The notes under the pieces: model-generated
Database searches by the model: none
Told to the model about the DNA's origin: nothing
The model's input: the letters and a program-made list of their open reading frames with translations, nothing else
Part shown: positions 1 to 8,122 of the stretch, piece after piece
Layout: each line of letters opens with the position of its first letter
Position numbering within the stretch: the stretch's first letter is position 1
Translations under genes and position numbers: made by a program
DNA from: Fischerella sp. PCC 9605
GTDB taxonomy: Bacteria; Cyanobacteriota; Cyanobacteriia; Cyanobacteriales; Nostocaceae
Reading direction: 5' to 3'
Length of the DNA stretch: 64,000 nt
Assembly: GCF_000517105.1 (NCBI RefSeq)
Contig: NZ_KI912148.1
Coordinates: 1,482,518-1,546,517 of the forward strand

Positions 1-20
1 AGCAAAATATAATGGGCGGT

Positions 21-41
21 GCGTTACGCTAGCGGTAACGC
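21..41. repeat. short inverted repeat downstream of hglT
   Basis: GCGTTAC and GTAACGC arms (21-27, 35-41) enclose GCTAGCG. It follows the end of hglT but has no T-run on the leftward strand, so it is more likely one of the dispersed cyanobacterial repeats than an intrinsic terminator. Confidence 0.4.
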
Positions 42-50
42 TACCAATTA

Positions 51-1316
51 TTAAATCGGTGTTGCTGCCAAATCTTTTGATTTTTCAACTATTTGATATA
101 GTTTCTCTTCAAACTTTCCCATACATACTGACCAATCATATTCGAGTACGGAAAAGCGGGCTTGCATGGGCATTTCTTCTTTGAGGTCGGGATTTTTTAA
201 AATTTGAATCACTTTGTTGGCAAAATCCCAAGGATTATTGGGTTCGGCTAAAAAACCGTTGCGATCGGGGAATACCTGTTCTGAGGTTGAAGGTGCTTTG
301 ACTGCAACTACAGGAGTTCCAGAAGCTAAGGCTTCGTTGTTGGAGGTGCAGAAGTTTTCGGTAATGGATGGATTGACAAACACATCGGCTCGTGCATACC
401 AACCCAAAAGTTCTGTTCCGTGAGATTCACCCCATACTGTAACACCCGATCCAAATTTGGCGGCGCGCTGGCGCATCTCTTCCTGTTGGGGACCGCTACC
501 AACAATAACTAGATGCACATCAGGTATTTGGGCAGCGATGATTGGATATATATCGAGAAGCTGAATGACACTTTTTTCCGGGGCAATGCGTCCGACAAAC
601 AGGAGGGTGGGACGACGATCGCCAGGAATAGGATCGTAACAGATGTTGGCAGGATTAAATTTTTGGCAATCTATTCCTTGATAGGGGAGATATTCACTGC
701 GTTGGGATTTCAGACTTTTGTATTTCTCAAGCTGTTCTCGCGAAGGAAAGAAGTTATAGTCGTAGGTTTCACTGAACTGCTTAATTAACATAGGCAGCAT
801 GGGACGAATAAAGCTAAAAAACTGATTTCCCATGTAATATCGAATATAAGCTACGATATCTGTGTGAAACAGAGATACGATTGGGGTGTTAGTTTTTCTA
901 GCGTATTCAGCTCCCACAGGACGACCGTAACCTTGCAAATACAGTGAATAAAATCCTCTCATTTGCGGTGCTTCTTCAACCACCACAATATCTGGTTGGA
1001 ATTCCTCCAACAATTTGGTATCACTCCAATGGCGATAGTGTAATGGTTGGGGAAGAGATTTGTAGAATATCAGAGGTTGGGTAGGGAATGCGTAAGAAGA
1101 AAATTTGGGGAAAGATTGTAGTTCTTCCAGTCCTGGCATGGGACGACTACCAACCTCTTTGGGATACTGGTCGTTGATTTCTGGGTGAACAAGAAAAACT
1201 TCATGTCCCTGTTGTAGTAACCACCGCACCCGTTGGTGTACTGCAACTGAAACCCCTGTCAAGAATGGCGCATATAATCCTGTAATCAGGGCAATGCGAA
1301 GAGGTTGTTTATTCAT
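51..1316 (-). CDS. hglT: heterocyst glycolipid glycosyltransferase HglT (GT4 type)
   Basis: Predicted to transfer a sugar to the very long chain alcohol made by the Hgl synthase, the last step in making heterocyst envelope glycolipids on the cytoplasmic side of the membrane. The 421-residue protein shows the GT-B fold of family 4: an N-terminal acceptor domain beginning RIALITGLYAPF, a C-terminal donor domain opening LLFVGRIAPEKS, and the EX7E motif in ITENFCTSNNEALASG. No signal peptide or strong membrane segment is visible. It is the last gene of a leftward group that also carries DevB/DevC-like exporter genes next to the hgl synthase genes, the setting of HglT in Anabaena PCC 7120. The assignment rests on family plus context; another envelope glycosyltransferase is the alternative. 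Confidence 0.8.
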   Translation of the reverse strand: MNKQPLRIALITGLYAPFLTGVSVAVHQRVRWLLQQGHEVFLVHPEINDQYPKEVGSRPMPGLEELQSFPKFSSYAFPTQPLIFYKSLPQPLHYRHWSDTKLLEEFQPDIVVVEEAPQMRGFYSLYLQGYGRPVGAEYARKTNTPIVSLFHTDIVAYIRYYMGNQFFSFIRPMLPMLIKQFSETYDYNFFPSREQLEKYKSLKSQRSEYLPYQGIDCQKFNPANICYDPIPGDRRPTLLFVGRIAPEKSVIQLLDIYPIIAAQIPDVHLVIVGSGPQQEEMRQRAAKFGSGVTVWGESHGTELLGWYARADVFVNPSITENFCTSNNEALASGTPVVAVKAPSTSEQVFPDRNGFLAEPNNPWDFANKVIQILKNPDLKEEMPMQARFSVLEYDWSVCMGKFEEKLYQIVEKSKDLAATPI

Positions 1317-1339
1317 AGTTCAAGGGAGTTGTTTAAAGA

Positions 1340-1455
1340 GATGGGAGATGGGGGGATGGGGAGAGTGGGAGAGTGGGAGAGTGGGAGATGGGGAGGCAAT
1401 AGTAAATTACTAACCACTAACCACTAACCACCAACCACTAACTACTAACTACCTA
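1340..1455. repeat. purine-rich and TAACCAC-type tandem repeats in the hglT/GT2 spacer
   Basis: GAGATGGGGGGATGGGGAGAGTGGGAGAGTGGGAG-type purine runs (written here only in part) are followed by repeated CTAACCAC/CAACCAC heptamers. Both repeat kinds recur throughout the window, on either strand and also inside hglE. They fill the gap between two genes of the same direction. Confidence 0.7.
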
Positions 1456-1459
1456 GATC

Positions 1460-2719
1460 TCAAAGAGATACTTTGCTATCAACAGGTTGGTCTAACATTT
1501 GATAAGGGCGATATTCGACTAGCCGGATGTTCCAAGGCCCTTTGATCTGATAAGTAATGCCGCGCCAGTTAATTTTTGGCATCCACGCAGACGATACCAT
1601 CACAAATGCATAAACCCAGTGTGTCAAAGGAATGCCAAACAACATTTTCACTACAGTGGTAATTGACAATCTGGTGATTGTTCCTGTATTGTTGCGAATT
1701 ATTGGTTGTACTCCTTTTTCTAGAGCGATCGCCATTAATAGCAATGCCACTATATAACCGCCGAAACCAGCAAAGGCAACTGTAGCCGCATCCCATTGTT
1801 GCTGAAATAACGCCGCCAGACACAATACTAAAAGTAGATTTGGCAGCAGTACTGTTTGCAGCGCGTCAGCAATTACAGCCCACCACTGGGGATGATAAAG
1901 TCGAGAAGCAAGTAGTTGACGCTTTGTCCAGCCTAGTAATCTGGGTAAGTCGCACTCTTCGCGATTGAGAATCAGCAGAGATGGTACAAACTTAACCTGC
2001 AACCCATGCTGTGCTAGGACGTTGCGGATCATGGTATCTTCGCAATAGGCTCGTGCCCATCTATCTAGCAGTCCGGTTTGGCGAATTACTTCTGTTTTCA
2101 GCGCCAAAGTACCACCCCAAGGAATGCGATACAGGTACATCTGCACAACTGCGGAGGCATTCCAGAAGTATCGCACCAATGAACCCCAATATCTGCCTGT
2201 GGACAAATACCAACGATTACCAGTAGTCGCCCCAACTTTAGCATCGGTTAGAGGACTGACTAATTCGCGCAGCCAGTTGGGATGAACCACTGCATCAGCA
2301 TCTACCAGTGCAACTGCTTTGTAGGAATCATCCAATTCTGAGACAGCTTGCACGATGGAACTGCATTTGAGGCTACAGTTGTATCGCCTGATCGTTAAAG
2401 GGCTAATTTGGACGTTAGTTGCTCCTATAGAGGCTATAGTCTCAGTGGCAATTTGCCAAGCTGGATCTTCTCGGTTATCAACGATCAGCTTTAGATCGTA
2501 TTGCGGGTAGTTTTGCTGTAAAAGCGATCGCAAACAATTAGGCAAAAACGGATCGCCACCCCGCAAACAAAGAATGACTGCTGTTTTGGGTAACTGGTCG
2601 TCTGGTAAGGAATTTTTGCGGTGCGATCGCAATACCCATAAAAATACCAGTAATATAGATACTTGAATGACCAGCCAGCCTATCAAAAGTCTACACAGAA
2701 ATATCGCCAATTCTTTCAT
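1460..2719 (-). CDS. membrane-bound family 2 glycosyltransferase
   Basis: A processive-type GT2 enzyme of about 419 residues that probably adds sugar to a lipid or polysaccharide at the membrane. An N-terminal membrane segment (about residues 3-30) is followed by a GT-A domain with VALVDADAVVHPNW (DXD-type metal/nucleotide site) and CEDTMIRN (the ED of the acceptor site), then KRQLLASR in the position of the QxxRW motif. Two or more C-terminal hydrophobic segments complete it. I chose the ATG at 2719 over the upstream TTG at 2764 because the protein then starts directly at the membrane segment. It lies between hglT and a DUF2141 gene in one direction, which suggests a role in the heterocyst envelope, but its substrate is not shown. 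Confidence 0.75.
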   Translation of the reverse strand: MKELAIFLCRLLIGWLVIQVSILLVFLWVLRSHRKNSLPDDQLPKTAVILCLRGGDPFLPNCLRSLLQQNYPQYDLKLIVDNREDPAWQIATETIASIGATNVQISPLTIRRYNCSLKCSSIVQAVSELDDSYKAVALVDADAVVHPNWLRELVSPLTDAKVGATTGNRWYLSTGRYWGSLVRYFWNASAVVQMYLYRIPWGGTLALKTEVIRQTGLLDRWARAYCEDTMIRNVLAQHGLQVKFVPSLLILNREECDLPRLLGWTKRQLLASRLYHPQWWAVIADALQTVLLPNLLLVLCLAALFQQQWDAATVAFAGFGGYIVALLLMAIALEKGVQPIIRNNTGTITRLSITTVVKMLFGIPLTHWVYAFVMVSSAWMPKINWRGITYQIKGPWNIRLVEYRPYQMLDQPVDSKVSL

Positions 2720-2769
2720 TGTTAAGGAAGAAGGAAGAGAGATAAGATAGCCAGCCTTTAACAAAATTG

Positions 2770-2893
2770 TTCTTTGTCATTTGTCATTTGTTGTTTGTTG
2801 TTTGTTGGTTGTTTACCACTGTACGGGCGCAAAGCTTTGCGCCCCTACTAAACAATGACTAATGACTAATGACCAATGACCAATGACTAATGT
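2770..2893. repeat. tandem heptamer repeats (TTTGTCA / CAATGAC types)
   Basis: The spacer holds runs of TCATTTG and TTGTTTG, then AATGACTAATGACCAATGAC. The same units recur at 61952-62044. They form no spacer-repeat pattern and code for nothing recognisable; they match the STRR class known from heterocystous cyanobacteria. Confidence 0.75.
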
Positions 2894-3364
2894 TTATGGA
2901 TCGAGTCCATACTTCATTGCAATCTTGATTGTTGTGTTTTTGTTCAATGAAAAACTTGCATCGCGAAACTTTGGTGCACCAGTTATAACTGACACGGTTG
3001 GGTTATTGGAAATACCAAAACCTTCTTGAGGAATGCCTAAAAAATCTCTGTTGAGTATATAATCTCCGTTTTGATCGTCAACAACAGCAACTGCATAAGT
3101 TCCCGGTTTCAAACCAGCAAACTGCTTTTTGATAGAGCTCCCTGTAATCTTAGTGCAGCCACTTTTGACTTCACTGGTATCACTAAAAGGAAACCCTTTT
3201 TCACTAGAAAATACTCTGAGGCAAACCTGACCATTTTGGCTTTTGATGCCATTTACTACTACAGTAAGTGTAGTATTGGATTCTGCTTTAACAGTACAAG
3301 CTAAACCAATACTTGCTATGGTAGGCAGAAAAAACAAAATAAACTTCGAGGCTTTAGCTAACAT
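2894..3364 (-). CDS. exported DUF2141-family protein
   Basis: A small protein (about 156 residues from the ATG at 3364; ATGs at 3370 and 3376 are also in frame) with a signal peptide: Lys-containing start, hydrophobic stretch FILFFLPTIASIGLA and a probable cleavage after VKA. The mature part has the DUF2141 pattern: LTVVVNGIKSQNGQVCLRVF, a central FAGLKPGTYAVAVVDDQN, and DFLGIPQEGFGISNNP near the end. DUF2141 proteins are small beta-sandwich exported proteins without assigned function. GGGA lies six bases before the 3364 ATG, which favours that start. It sits between two genes of the glycolipid island, so a periplasmic or cell-wall role in envelope building is possible but only inferred. Confidence 0.75.
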   Translation of the reverse strand: MLAKASKFILFFLPTIASIGLACTVKAESNTTLTVVVNGIKSQNGQVCLRVFSSEKGFPFSDTSEVKSGCTKITGSSIKKQFAGLKPGTYAVAVVDDQNGDYILNRDFLGIPQEGFGISNNPTVSVITGAPKFRDASFSLNKNTTIKIAMKYGLDP

Positions 3365-3399
3365 TGTCATTCCCATCAATAAATTATTTCGGTGATGGT

Positions 3400-3445
3400 T
3401 GTTGTTTGTTGTTTGTTGAGTGTTCCAAACAACAACCAACAAACA
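3400..3445. repeat. GTTGTTT-type tandem repeat
   Basis: TTGTTGTTTGTTGTTTGTTG is followed after a short interruption by its complement-like CAACAACCAACAAACAAC, so the array can fold back on itself. It lies in the 97 bp spacer between the SDR gene and the DUF2141 gene. Confidence 0.65.
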
Positions 3446-3461
3446 ACTATGAACTATTTAC

Positions 3462-4466
3462 TTAGTTCATCACTTTTTTGATGTCCGTTTTTTTCAGCCA
3501 TTCTTGTGTCAGCTGCATTCCTTGTTCTAAATTAATGGTTGGTTCATAACTTAAGGTTTTTCGTGCTTTCTCAATTGAATAAGCATAGGGACGAGTCATA
3601 AAATCTACGACTTCCGGCAAAATATCGGCTTGTTTGCGAAAAAGTTTTTGCCCTTGATAACGCAGCTTGAGAAATAATTTAAGTTCATCTTTTGGCAGAG
3701 AAAATGGTGCTGGTAAACCCGCCATTTCTGCCAAGCGTATGAAATACTCCTTCCAAGAAGTTTCTTGCCCATCTGTGATATTAAAAATTTCACCGTAGGT
3801 TTCTTTTTCTAAGGCAAGAAAGATAGCTTCAATCAGGTTGTCGATATATACGTGATTGATAACTCCCTGCCCATCGTTAGCATAGGCAAACAATTTTTGC
3901 CGCATTAATGATAGCGGTCGAACTATCCAAGGAATACTACCTGGGCCGTAAACATCACCTGGTCTAATAATAATAACGCCAAAATTAGGTGGATTATTCA
4001 GTTGTAAAAGTGCTTTTTCAGCTTCTATTTTTGTCTGACAGTAAGGATTATTCTCGCCTGAAAGCGGCCCGTCTTCTGTAACACGATTAGGATAGTTGAA
4101 GCCGTAAACTAAAGCACTGGAAATATAAACGAAGGTTTTAACACCAGCAGTCTTAGCAGCTTTAGCTATGTTAATGCTACCGCCGACATTTACCTCACGA
4201 AATTCTTCAATTGAACCACCTTCTTTGGCAATTTCATCTGTGTGTATAACTATGTCTGTTCCCTGACAAGCTAATTCAGCATTAGCAGGATCGGTGATGC
4301 TGCCAATCATGACTTTAGCGCCCAAGTTCTGCGCTTTTTTAGCTTTATCTGTGGAACTTTGCAATCCACAAACTTTCATCCCCTTTGCAATAGCAAGTTC
4401 AGCAGTACGTAAACCAATAAATTCGCCAATTCCGGTGATGAGAAGAGTTTTATTTTGGAAATCCAT
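3462..4466 (-). CDS. extended SDR / NAD-dependent epimerase-dehydratase, island copy 1
   Basis: A 334-residue extended short-chain dehydrogenase of the nucleoside-sugar epimerase/3-beta-hydroxysteroid dehydrogenase type. It has a Rossmann start KTLLITGIGEFIGLR, the Ser of VYISSALVYG, the catalytic pair Y142-xxx-K146 in NPYCQTK, and IIIRPGDVYGPG. The third glycine of the TGxxGxxG nucleotide-binding motif is Glu15, whereas its paralogue at 27481-28485 keeps Gly15. The two proteins have the same length and align along their whole length, so they are duplicates flanking the synthase genes. A sugar nucleotide, or a keto group of the long-chain alcohol, could be the substrate; the sequence does not decide. 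NAD(P) binding may be impaired by the Glu. Confidence 0.8.
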   Translation of the reverse strand: MDFQNKTLLITGIGEFIGLRTAELAIAKGMKVCGLQSSTDKAKKAQNLGAKVMIGSITDPANAELACQGTDIVIHTDEIAKEGGSIEEFREVNVGGSINIAKAAKTAGVKTFVYISSALVYGFNYPNRVTEDGPLSGENNPYCQTKIEAEKALLQLNNPPNFGVIIIRPGDVYGPGSIPWIVRPLSLMRQKLFAYANDGQGVINHVYIDNLIEAIFLALEKETYGEIFNITDGQETSWKEYFIRLAEMAGLPAPFSLPKDELKLFLKLRYQGQKLFRKQADILPEVVDFMTRPYAYSIEKARKTLSYEPTINLEQGMQLTQEWLKKTDIKKVMN

Positions 4467-4477
4467 GCTAACTCTGT

Positions 4478-4574
4478 GTTATTTGTTGGTTGTTGTTTGT
4501 TGTTTGTTGTTTGTTGGTTGTTGGTTGTTGGTTGTTTTTATCCAAACAACAATGAACCATCAACAAACAACGCA
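4478..4574. repeat. GTTGTTTGTTGG tandem repeat in SDR/devC spacer
   Basis: About 14 near-copies of GTTGTTT/GTTGGTT units fill most of the 108 bp between the DevC-like and SDR genes. The complementary unit CCAACAACCAAC occurs in frame inside hglE at 15112-15186. Confidence 0.75.
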
Positions 4575-5753
4575 TTAGAAAATATCTGCTGGATCTGTAG
4601 AACGGAGTTTATTGATAGCCAATGCTCCCGAAGTCATGCACATTAATATCGTTGATATGAGAACAATTGCTGCATTCTGAAAGCTCATCATGATAGGTAA
4701 TTTGGTTGCTTCCATAGCAAATTCATATAAGAAGATGGAAATAATCCATCCTGGGATGTAACCTAATACTGACAGAATCAGAGCTTGTTGAAACACAACA
4801 TTTAATAAGTAGTTATTTTCATAGCCTATAGCTTTTAATGTGGCGTAGGCGATTAGTTGAGTAGAAATATTACTGTAAAGAATTTGATAGACAATCACAA
4901 TACCAACAACTGATGCCATTGTTAGCATAAGATTCAGGATGAAACCAATAGGAGTTCTGGTAGCCCAATATTGTTTCTCAAAATCAATAAATCCTTTGTG
5001 AGTAAAAATTTTCACATCATTTGGTAAATTGGCTTTGAGTTCTTCTAAAACCTTTTTAGGATTGGCTCCTGGTTGAAGTTTAATTACACCTACATCTATC
5101 ATTTCCGCAGGACGACTGTTAGGAAATATCCTCAAGAAAGTTGTATCACTGACTATTAAGTTGCCATCTACGCCAAAGGATGGGCCCAAGCCAAATAAAC
5201 CACCGACTCTGACTCTGTACCCTCTTAATGAATCAAAGGGAAATATTTCAAGTATCTGTTCGGTATTTTCTTGAACAAATTTCTGGGCAACTGGGCCAAA
5301 TTCTGGTCGAGAGTTGCGGTCAAAAAGCACGACATCGGGGACTTTAATTTTATCGATATTTTTCTCCACTTCTGCCAAACTCATCACAGGTCTACCTGGT
5401 TCAAAACCAATCACATAGATTGAATATTTCTCGCCGTTTTCGGGATTCTTAAATTTGGCAAATCCCAAATACATGGGGCTAACTGACTCCACACCATTAA
5501 ACCCCAGTGCTTGATATAATCGAGTCCGAAAAAAGCTCTGAATTGCAGTCAAAGATTTATATTGGGAACTGACTAAAAATAAATCACCTTGGAGATTGCG
5601 ATGCACTTGGGTAGCACTAGAGTAGAGTGCATCTTGAAATCCAAGTTGCATAAACATCAAAATCACAATAAAACCAATGCCAGCTACAGCTACTAAAGAA
5701 CGAATTCTGTTTCTGACTAGTTGCAGCCATGCCAGAGGAATTTTAAACGCCAT
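4575..5753 (-). CDS. DevC-like ABC exporter permease
   Basis: A 392-residue inner-membrane permease of the FtsX/MacB class in the DevC branch, the type that exports heterocyst glycolipids in Anabaena. One N-terminal membrane helix (about 20-42, VAVAGIGFIVILMFMQLGF) is followed by a periplasmic domain of some 220 residues, then three C-terminal helices including FILNLMLTMASVVGIVIVYQ. It follows the DevB-like gene on the same strand after 55 bp, as in devBCA operons, but the next gene is an SDR and not the expected devA ATPase. The protein must borrow an ATPase from elsewhere. It is clearly related to the orphan permease at 29409-30575. The devC symbol is withheld because several paralogues are normal in these genomes. 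Confidence 0.85.
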   Translation of the reverse strand: MAFKIPLAWLQLVRNRIRSLVAVAGIGFIVILMFMQLGFQDALYSSATQVHRNLQGDLFLVSSQYKSLTAIQSFFRTRLYQALGFNGVESVSPMYLGFAKFKNPENGEKYSIYVIGFEPGRPVMSLAEVEKNIDKIKVPDVVLFDRNSRPEFGPVAQKFVQENTEQILEIFPFDSLRGYRVRVGGLFGLGPSFGVDGNLIVSDTTFLRIFPNSRPAEMIDVGVIKLQPGANPKKVLEELKANLPNDVKIFTHKGFIDFEKQYWATRTPIGFILNLMLTMASVVGIVIVYQILYSNISTQLIAYATLKAIGYENNYLLNVVFQQALILSVLGYIPGWIISIFLYEFAMEATKLPIMMSFQNAAIVLISTILMCMTSGALAINKLRSTDPADIF

Positions 5754-5808
5754 GATTCCAGCTTTTGGGATTGTAGTTTTGCGAGTAATTTAACGATGCC
5801 CGGATTAC

Positions 5809-7008
5809 CTAAATTTTGATAGCCACATCTACCTGTAAGTTGGTTAAACCAGCGACTTGTTGGCTATCTGCTGGGTTATCGATGCGGATTTTCACTTGAA
5901 TTACTCTGCGGTCTGTATCTGCTCCTGGATTAATGCTTAAGATGTTCTGTCTGTCAACTAGCAAACCTATTTCGCTGACTGTTCCTTGCAATTTTTTTCC
6001 AGGAAAAGCTGTACTGGTAATAATAGCTTTTTGACCTACACGTACTTTCTGGATATCGGTTTGATAAACTTCTGCGATGACGTGCATTTGAGAGGTTTTA
6101 CCTACCTCAATAATTCCCGTAGAGGCTACTACTTCTCCGGATTTGGCGTGAACTTTCAAAACTTTTCCATCTATGGGAGATTTAACATAAGTTAAATCGT
6201 GTTCTGCTTTGGCTTGTTTAACAGCAGATATTGCTGTTTTGAGTTCGGCTTCTGCCAAGCGTACATCTGTTGGACGTACCTCTTTAATACTCCCGAGTTT
6301 GGCTTTTGCCTCTCTCAGTTGCTCTTGGAGAGTGTCTACTGTACGGCTAAGGGTAGCTTTGGCTTCGGTAAGCTGCTGTTGCAGTGTCTCTAGTTGCAAG
6401 GATTTACTAGCTGCTGTAGACGCAGAAACCGCACCTTCTTTGTATAGCTGTTGATACCGGGCGTTCTCGGTTTGGGCATTATTTACTTGCGCCTGGAGGC
6501 TGGCGATCGCTGCTTTCTGTGCATTTACTTCTCCTTGCAATTGCCACTCTACTTGGGCGATCGCTGCTTTTTGGGCATTAATATCACCTGTTTTCGCCCC
6601 AGCTTTCACCTGTGCCAGTTTAGCTTGAGCGACTTGAACATTGTCTACAGCCTGTTGTACTGCTGCTAGAGAACGAGCATATCCTTCCAGCAACGCTACT
6701 ATTTGCCCTGCTTTTACCTGGTCTCCTTCCTTGACTAAAAGTTTTTCCACTCGCACACCAGTCAGTGAACTGGGAGCAGACAACTGAGTCACTTCCCCAT
6801 CAGGCACTATCCGTCCTAAAGCTGTGACTGCAACTCTCGCTGGCGTAGTTTTAACAGCCTTTTGCTGTTGAGTTTGAACAGGAGAGCGAAACATTAACAA
6901 ACTGAAAAAAGATACTAATCCGGTAGCTAAAGCAATAGAAACTGCCAAAAAAATTCCCCACCTAGCTACGGGTTTTCCGAAAAATAGGCTTTTCTTGTCT
7001 GTTGTCAT
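5809..7008 (-). CDS. DevB-like HlyD-family membrane fusion protein
   Basis: A 399-residue periplasmic adaptor that would connect a DevC-type permease to an outer-membrane TolC-like channel. It has an N-terminal membrane anchor (VARWGIFLAVSIALATGLV), a lipoyl-like half beginning ARVAVTALGRIVPDGEV, a long coiled coil rich in Ala, Gln and Lys (roughly residues 115-270), and the second lipoyl half around DLTYVKSPIDGKVLKVHAKS. The start is the ATG at 7008; the longer frame to 7074 adds residues encoded by repeat DNA. It heads the leftward group, so its promoter should lie in the 1.1 kb gap at 7009-8122. Confidence 0.87.
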   Translation of the reverse strand: MTTDKKSLFFGKPVARWGIFLAVSIALATGLVSFFSLLMFRSPVQTQQQKAVKTTPARVAVTALGRIVPDGEVTQLSAPSSLTGVRVEKLLVKEGDQVKAGQIVALLEGYARSLAAVQQAVDNVQVAQAKLAQVKAGAKTGDINAQKAAIAQVEWQLQGEVNAQKAAIASLQAQVNNAQTENARYQQLYKEGAVSASTAASKSLQLETLQQQLTEAKATLSRTVDTLQEQLREAKAKLGSIKEVRPTDVRLAEAELKTAISAVKQAKAEHDLTYVKSPIDGKVLKVHAKSGEVVASTGIIEVGKTSQMHVIAEVYQTDIQKVRVGQKAIITSTAFPGKKLQGTVSEIGLLVDRQNILSINPGADTDRRVIQVKIRIDNPADSQQVAGLTNLQVDVAIKI

Positions 7009-7350
7009 ATTGTTGTTGGTTTTTAGTTTATTGTTGATGGTGAGCCAGCGCGCTCCAAAGGGGGTCTCCCCCATGAGCGACTGGCGAACCCGGAGGGTTG
7101 TTGGTAGAAGCGCAAAACCTTGCGCCGATACAGTGATTGGTTCAAACGAAAAACAGCAAACTACTAAAATTCAACACGAAAAATACTTGTATTTATCTTG
7201 GTGGTTAAAAATTTTTTGAACCACCAAGACACCAAGACACGAAGAGAAATTTGTATCTCCCTTTCTCCAGTGCCATTATGCGCGAACTTAGTTTATGTAA
7301 CTGAAACTTCTAGTCTCCCACTTAATCAAAAAGGAGTTATAAATGCTGTA

Positions 7351-7397
7351 TTGGTACAAACAAATTAACTGCAAAAACTATGGTGCTTTTGTACCAA
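7351..7397. promoter_or_regulatory. perfect inverted repeat TTGGTACAAA ... TTTGTACCAA
   Basis: Two 10 bp arms at 7351-7360 and 7388-7397 match perfectly and are 27 bp apart. Each arm also contains the palindrome GTAC. They lie about 340 bp upstream of the DevB-like start. The spacing suits a pair of operator half-sites better than an RNA hairpin, but no regulator is known from the sequence. Confidence 0.4.
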
Positions 7398-7599
7398 AAT
7401 ATTCTGCACTTTGCTCTCAGTAAACATCAGCAAAAATATTCCCAAAGCGATGTAAAATTAACTAGAAGACTTCAGTTCTGGAAGAACTAAAACACAACGA
7501 AGCGACGATAATGTTGGCATCAAAAAACTTGCTTTCCAGTATGGCAAAAAAGTTTGATGTTGTCAAGCTAAATAATATTTCTCAGCATAGCTGCTGCTG

Positions 7600-7615
7600 A
7601 CACTATATATAGTGT
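7600..7615. promoter_or_regulatory. 16 bp perfect palindrome ACACTATATATAGTGT
   Basis: A self-complementary 16-mer in AT-rich DNA, about 520 bp upstream of the ParB-like start and 590 bp upstream of the DevB-like start. It could be an operator for a dimeric repressor or a promoter element; function is inferred only from symmetry. Confidence 0.35.
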
Positions 7616-7890
7616 GAACATTACACGCAAAAAAAGATTCTTAACTGCTAGCATTTCAATAAAATCCATAAAAAATAGTTAAAAAGTTGCAAAAATTACA
7701 AAAAATTTTATTTGTCTAATTTACAGATTGAGCTTCAGTTTCAAAACCTACTTTTAATTGTATGAGAATGTTTTGATCAAGTTACTAGTAGCATGTCTTG
7801 AAAGGCAAACGTCAAGAGCCACAACTTCTGCCTTCCCTTGTCGCGACTACCGCCCTTCTTACTTGGGCATGAGTGCAAACAATCAGTTTT

Positions 7891-8053
7891 TGTTATCAGA
7901 TCAAAGTTGATATGGGGAACTTTTTGATAACGGTTTACTTCGTAGAGCTACTAGGTAAATAAATACTGTTATCAATTGATTGACTGTTACTTCTTGACCA
8001 TGAATCATAAGACATTCTCATCAGATTTCTCAAAAATTTCACGTTTTTGATAA
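7891..8053. promoter_or_regulatory. repeated GTTATCA/TGATAAC boxes upstream of the parB-like gene
   Basis: TGTTATCA occurs at 7891-7898 and 7967-7974, its complement TGATAAC at 7925-7931, and a degenerate TTTTTGATAA at 8044-8053. The four boxes fall within 163 bp and end 70 bp before the start of a gene for a ParB-type DNA-binding protein, which makes autoregulatory or parS-like sites a reasonable guess. The core is short and AT-rich, so chance is not excluded. Confidence 0.35.
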
Positions 8054-8122
8054 TACTGGTGAAATAATATTGGGTTTATCGTCTTGTTGGTATTTTCACT
8101 GACGACACAAAAAATAGTAATT

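Larger units (their letters stand above)
7009..8122. other. 1.1 kb divergent intergenic region without a gene
   Basis: This lies between the leftward DevB-like gene and the rightward ParB-like gene. I see no credible coding sequence. The first 250 bp carry dispersed repeats: a GAGCCAGCGCGCTCC/GGGGGTCTCCCCC block at 7040-7095 and CACCAAGACACCAAGACAC at 7217-7240. The rest is AT-rich and holds two inverted repeats (7351-7397, 7600-7615) and repeated GTTATCA boxes (7891-8053), listed separately. It probably contains the promoters of both flanking groups. Confidence 0.6.

Noticed and set aside
7511-7600. A 29-codon open frame (MLASKNLLSSMAKKF...) in the devB/parB gap that ends in two cysteines.
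   Set aside because: No clear ribosome site, no conserved pattern, and the DNA is AT-rich; a short peptide gene cannot be supported.
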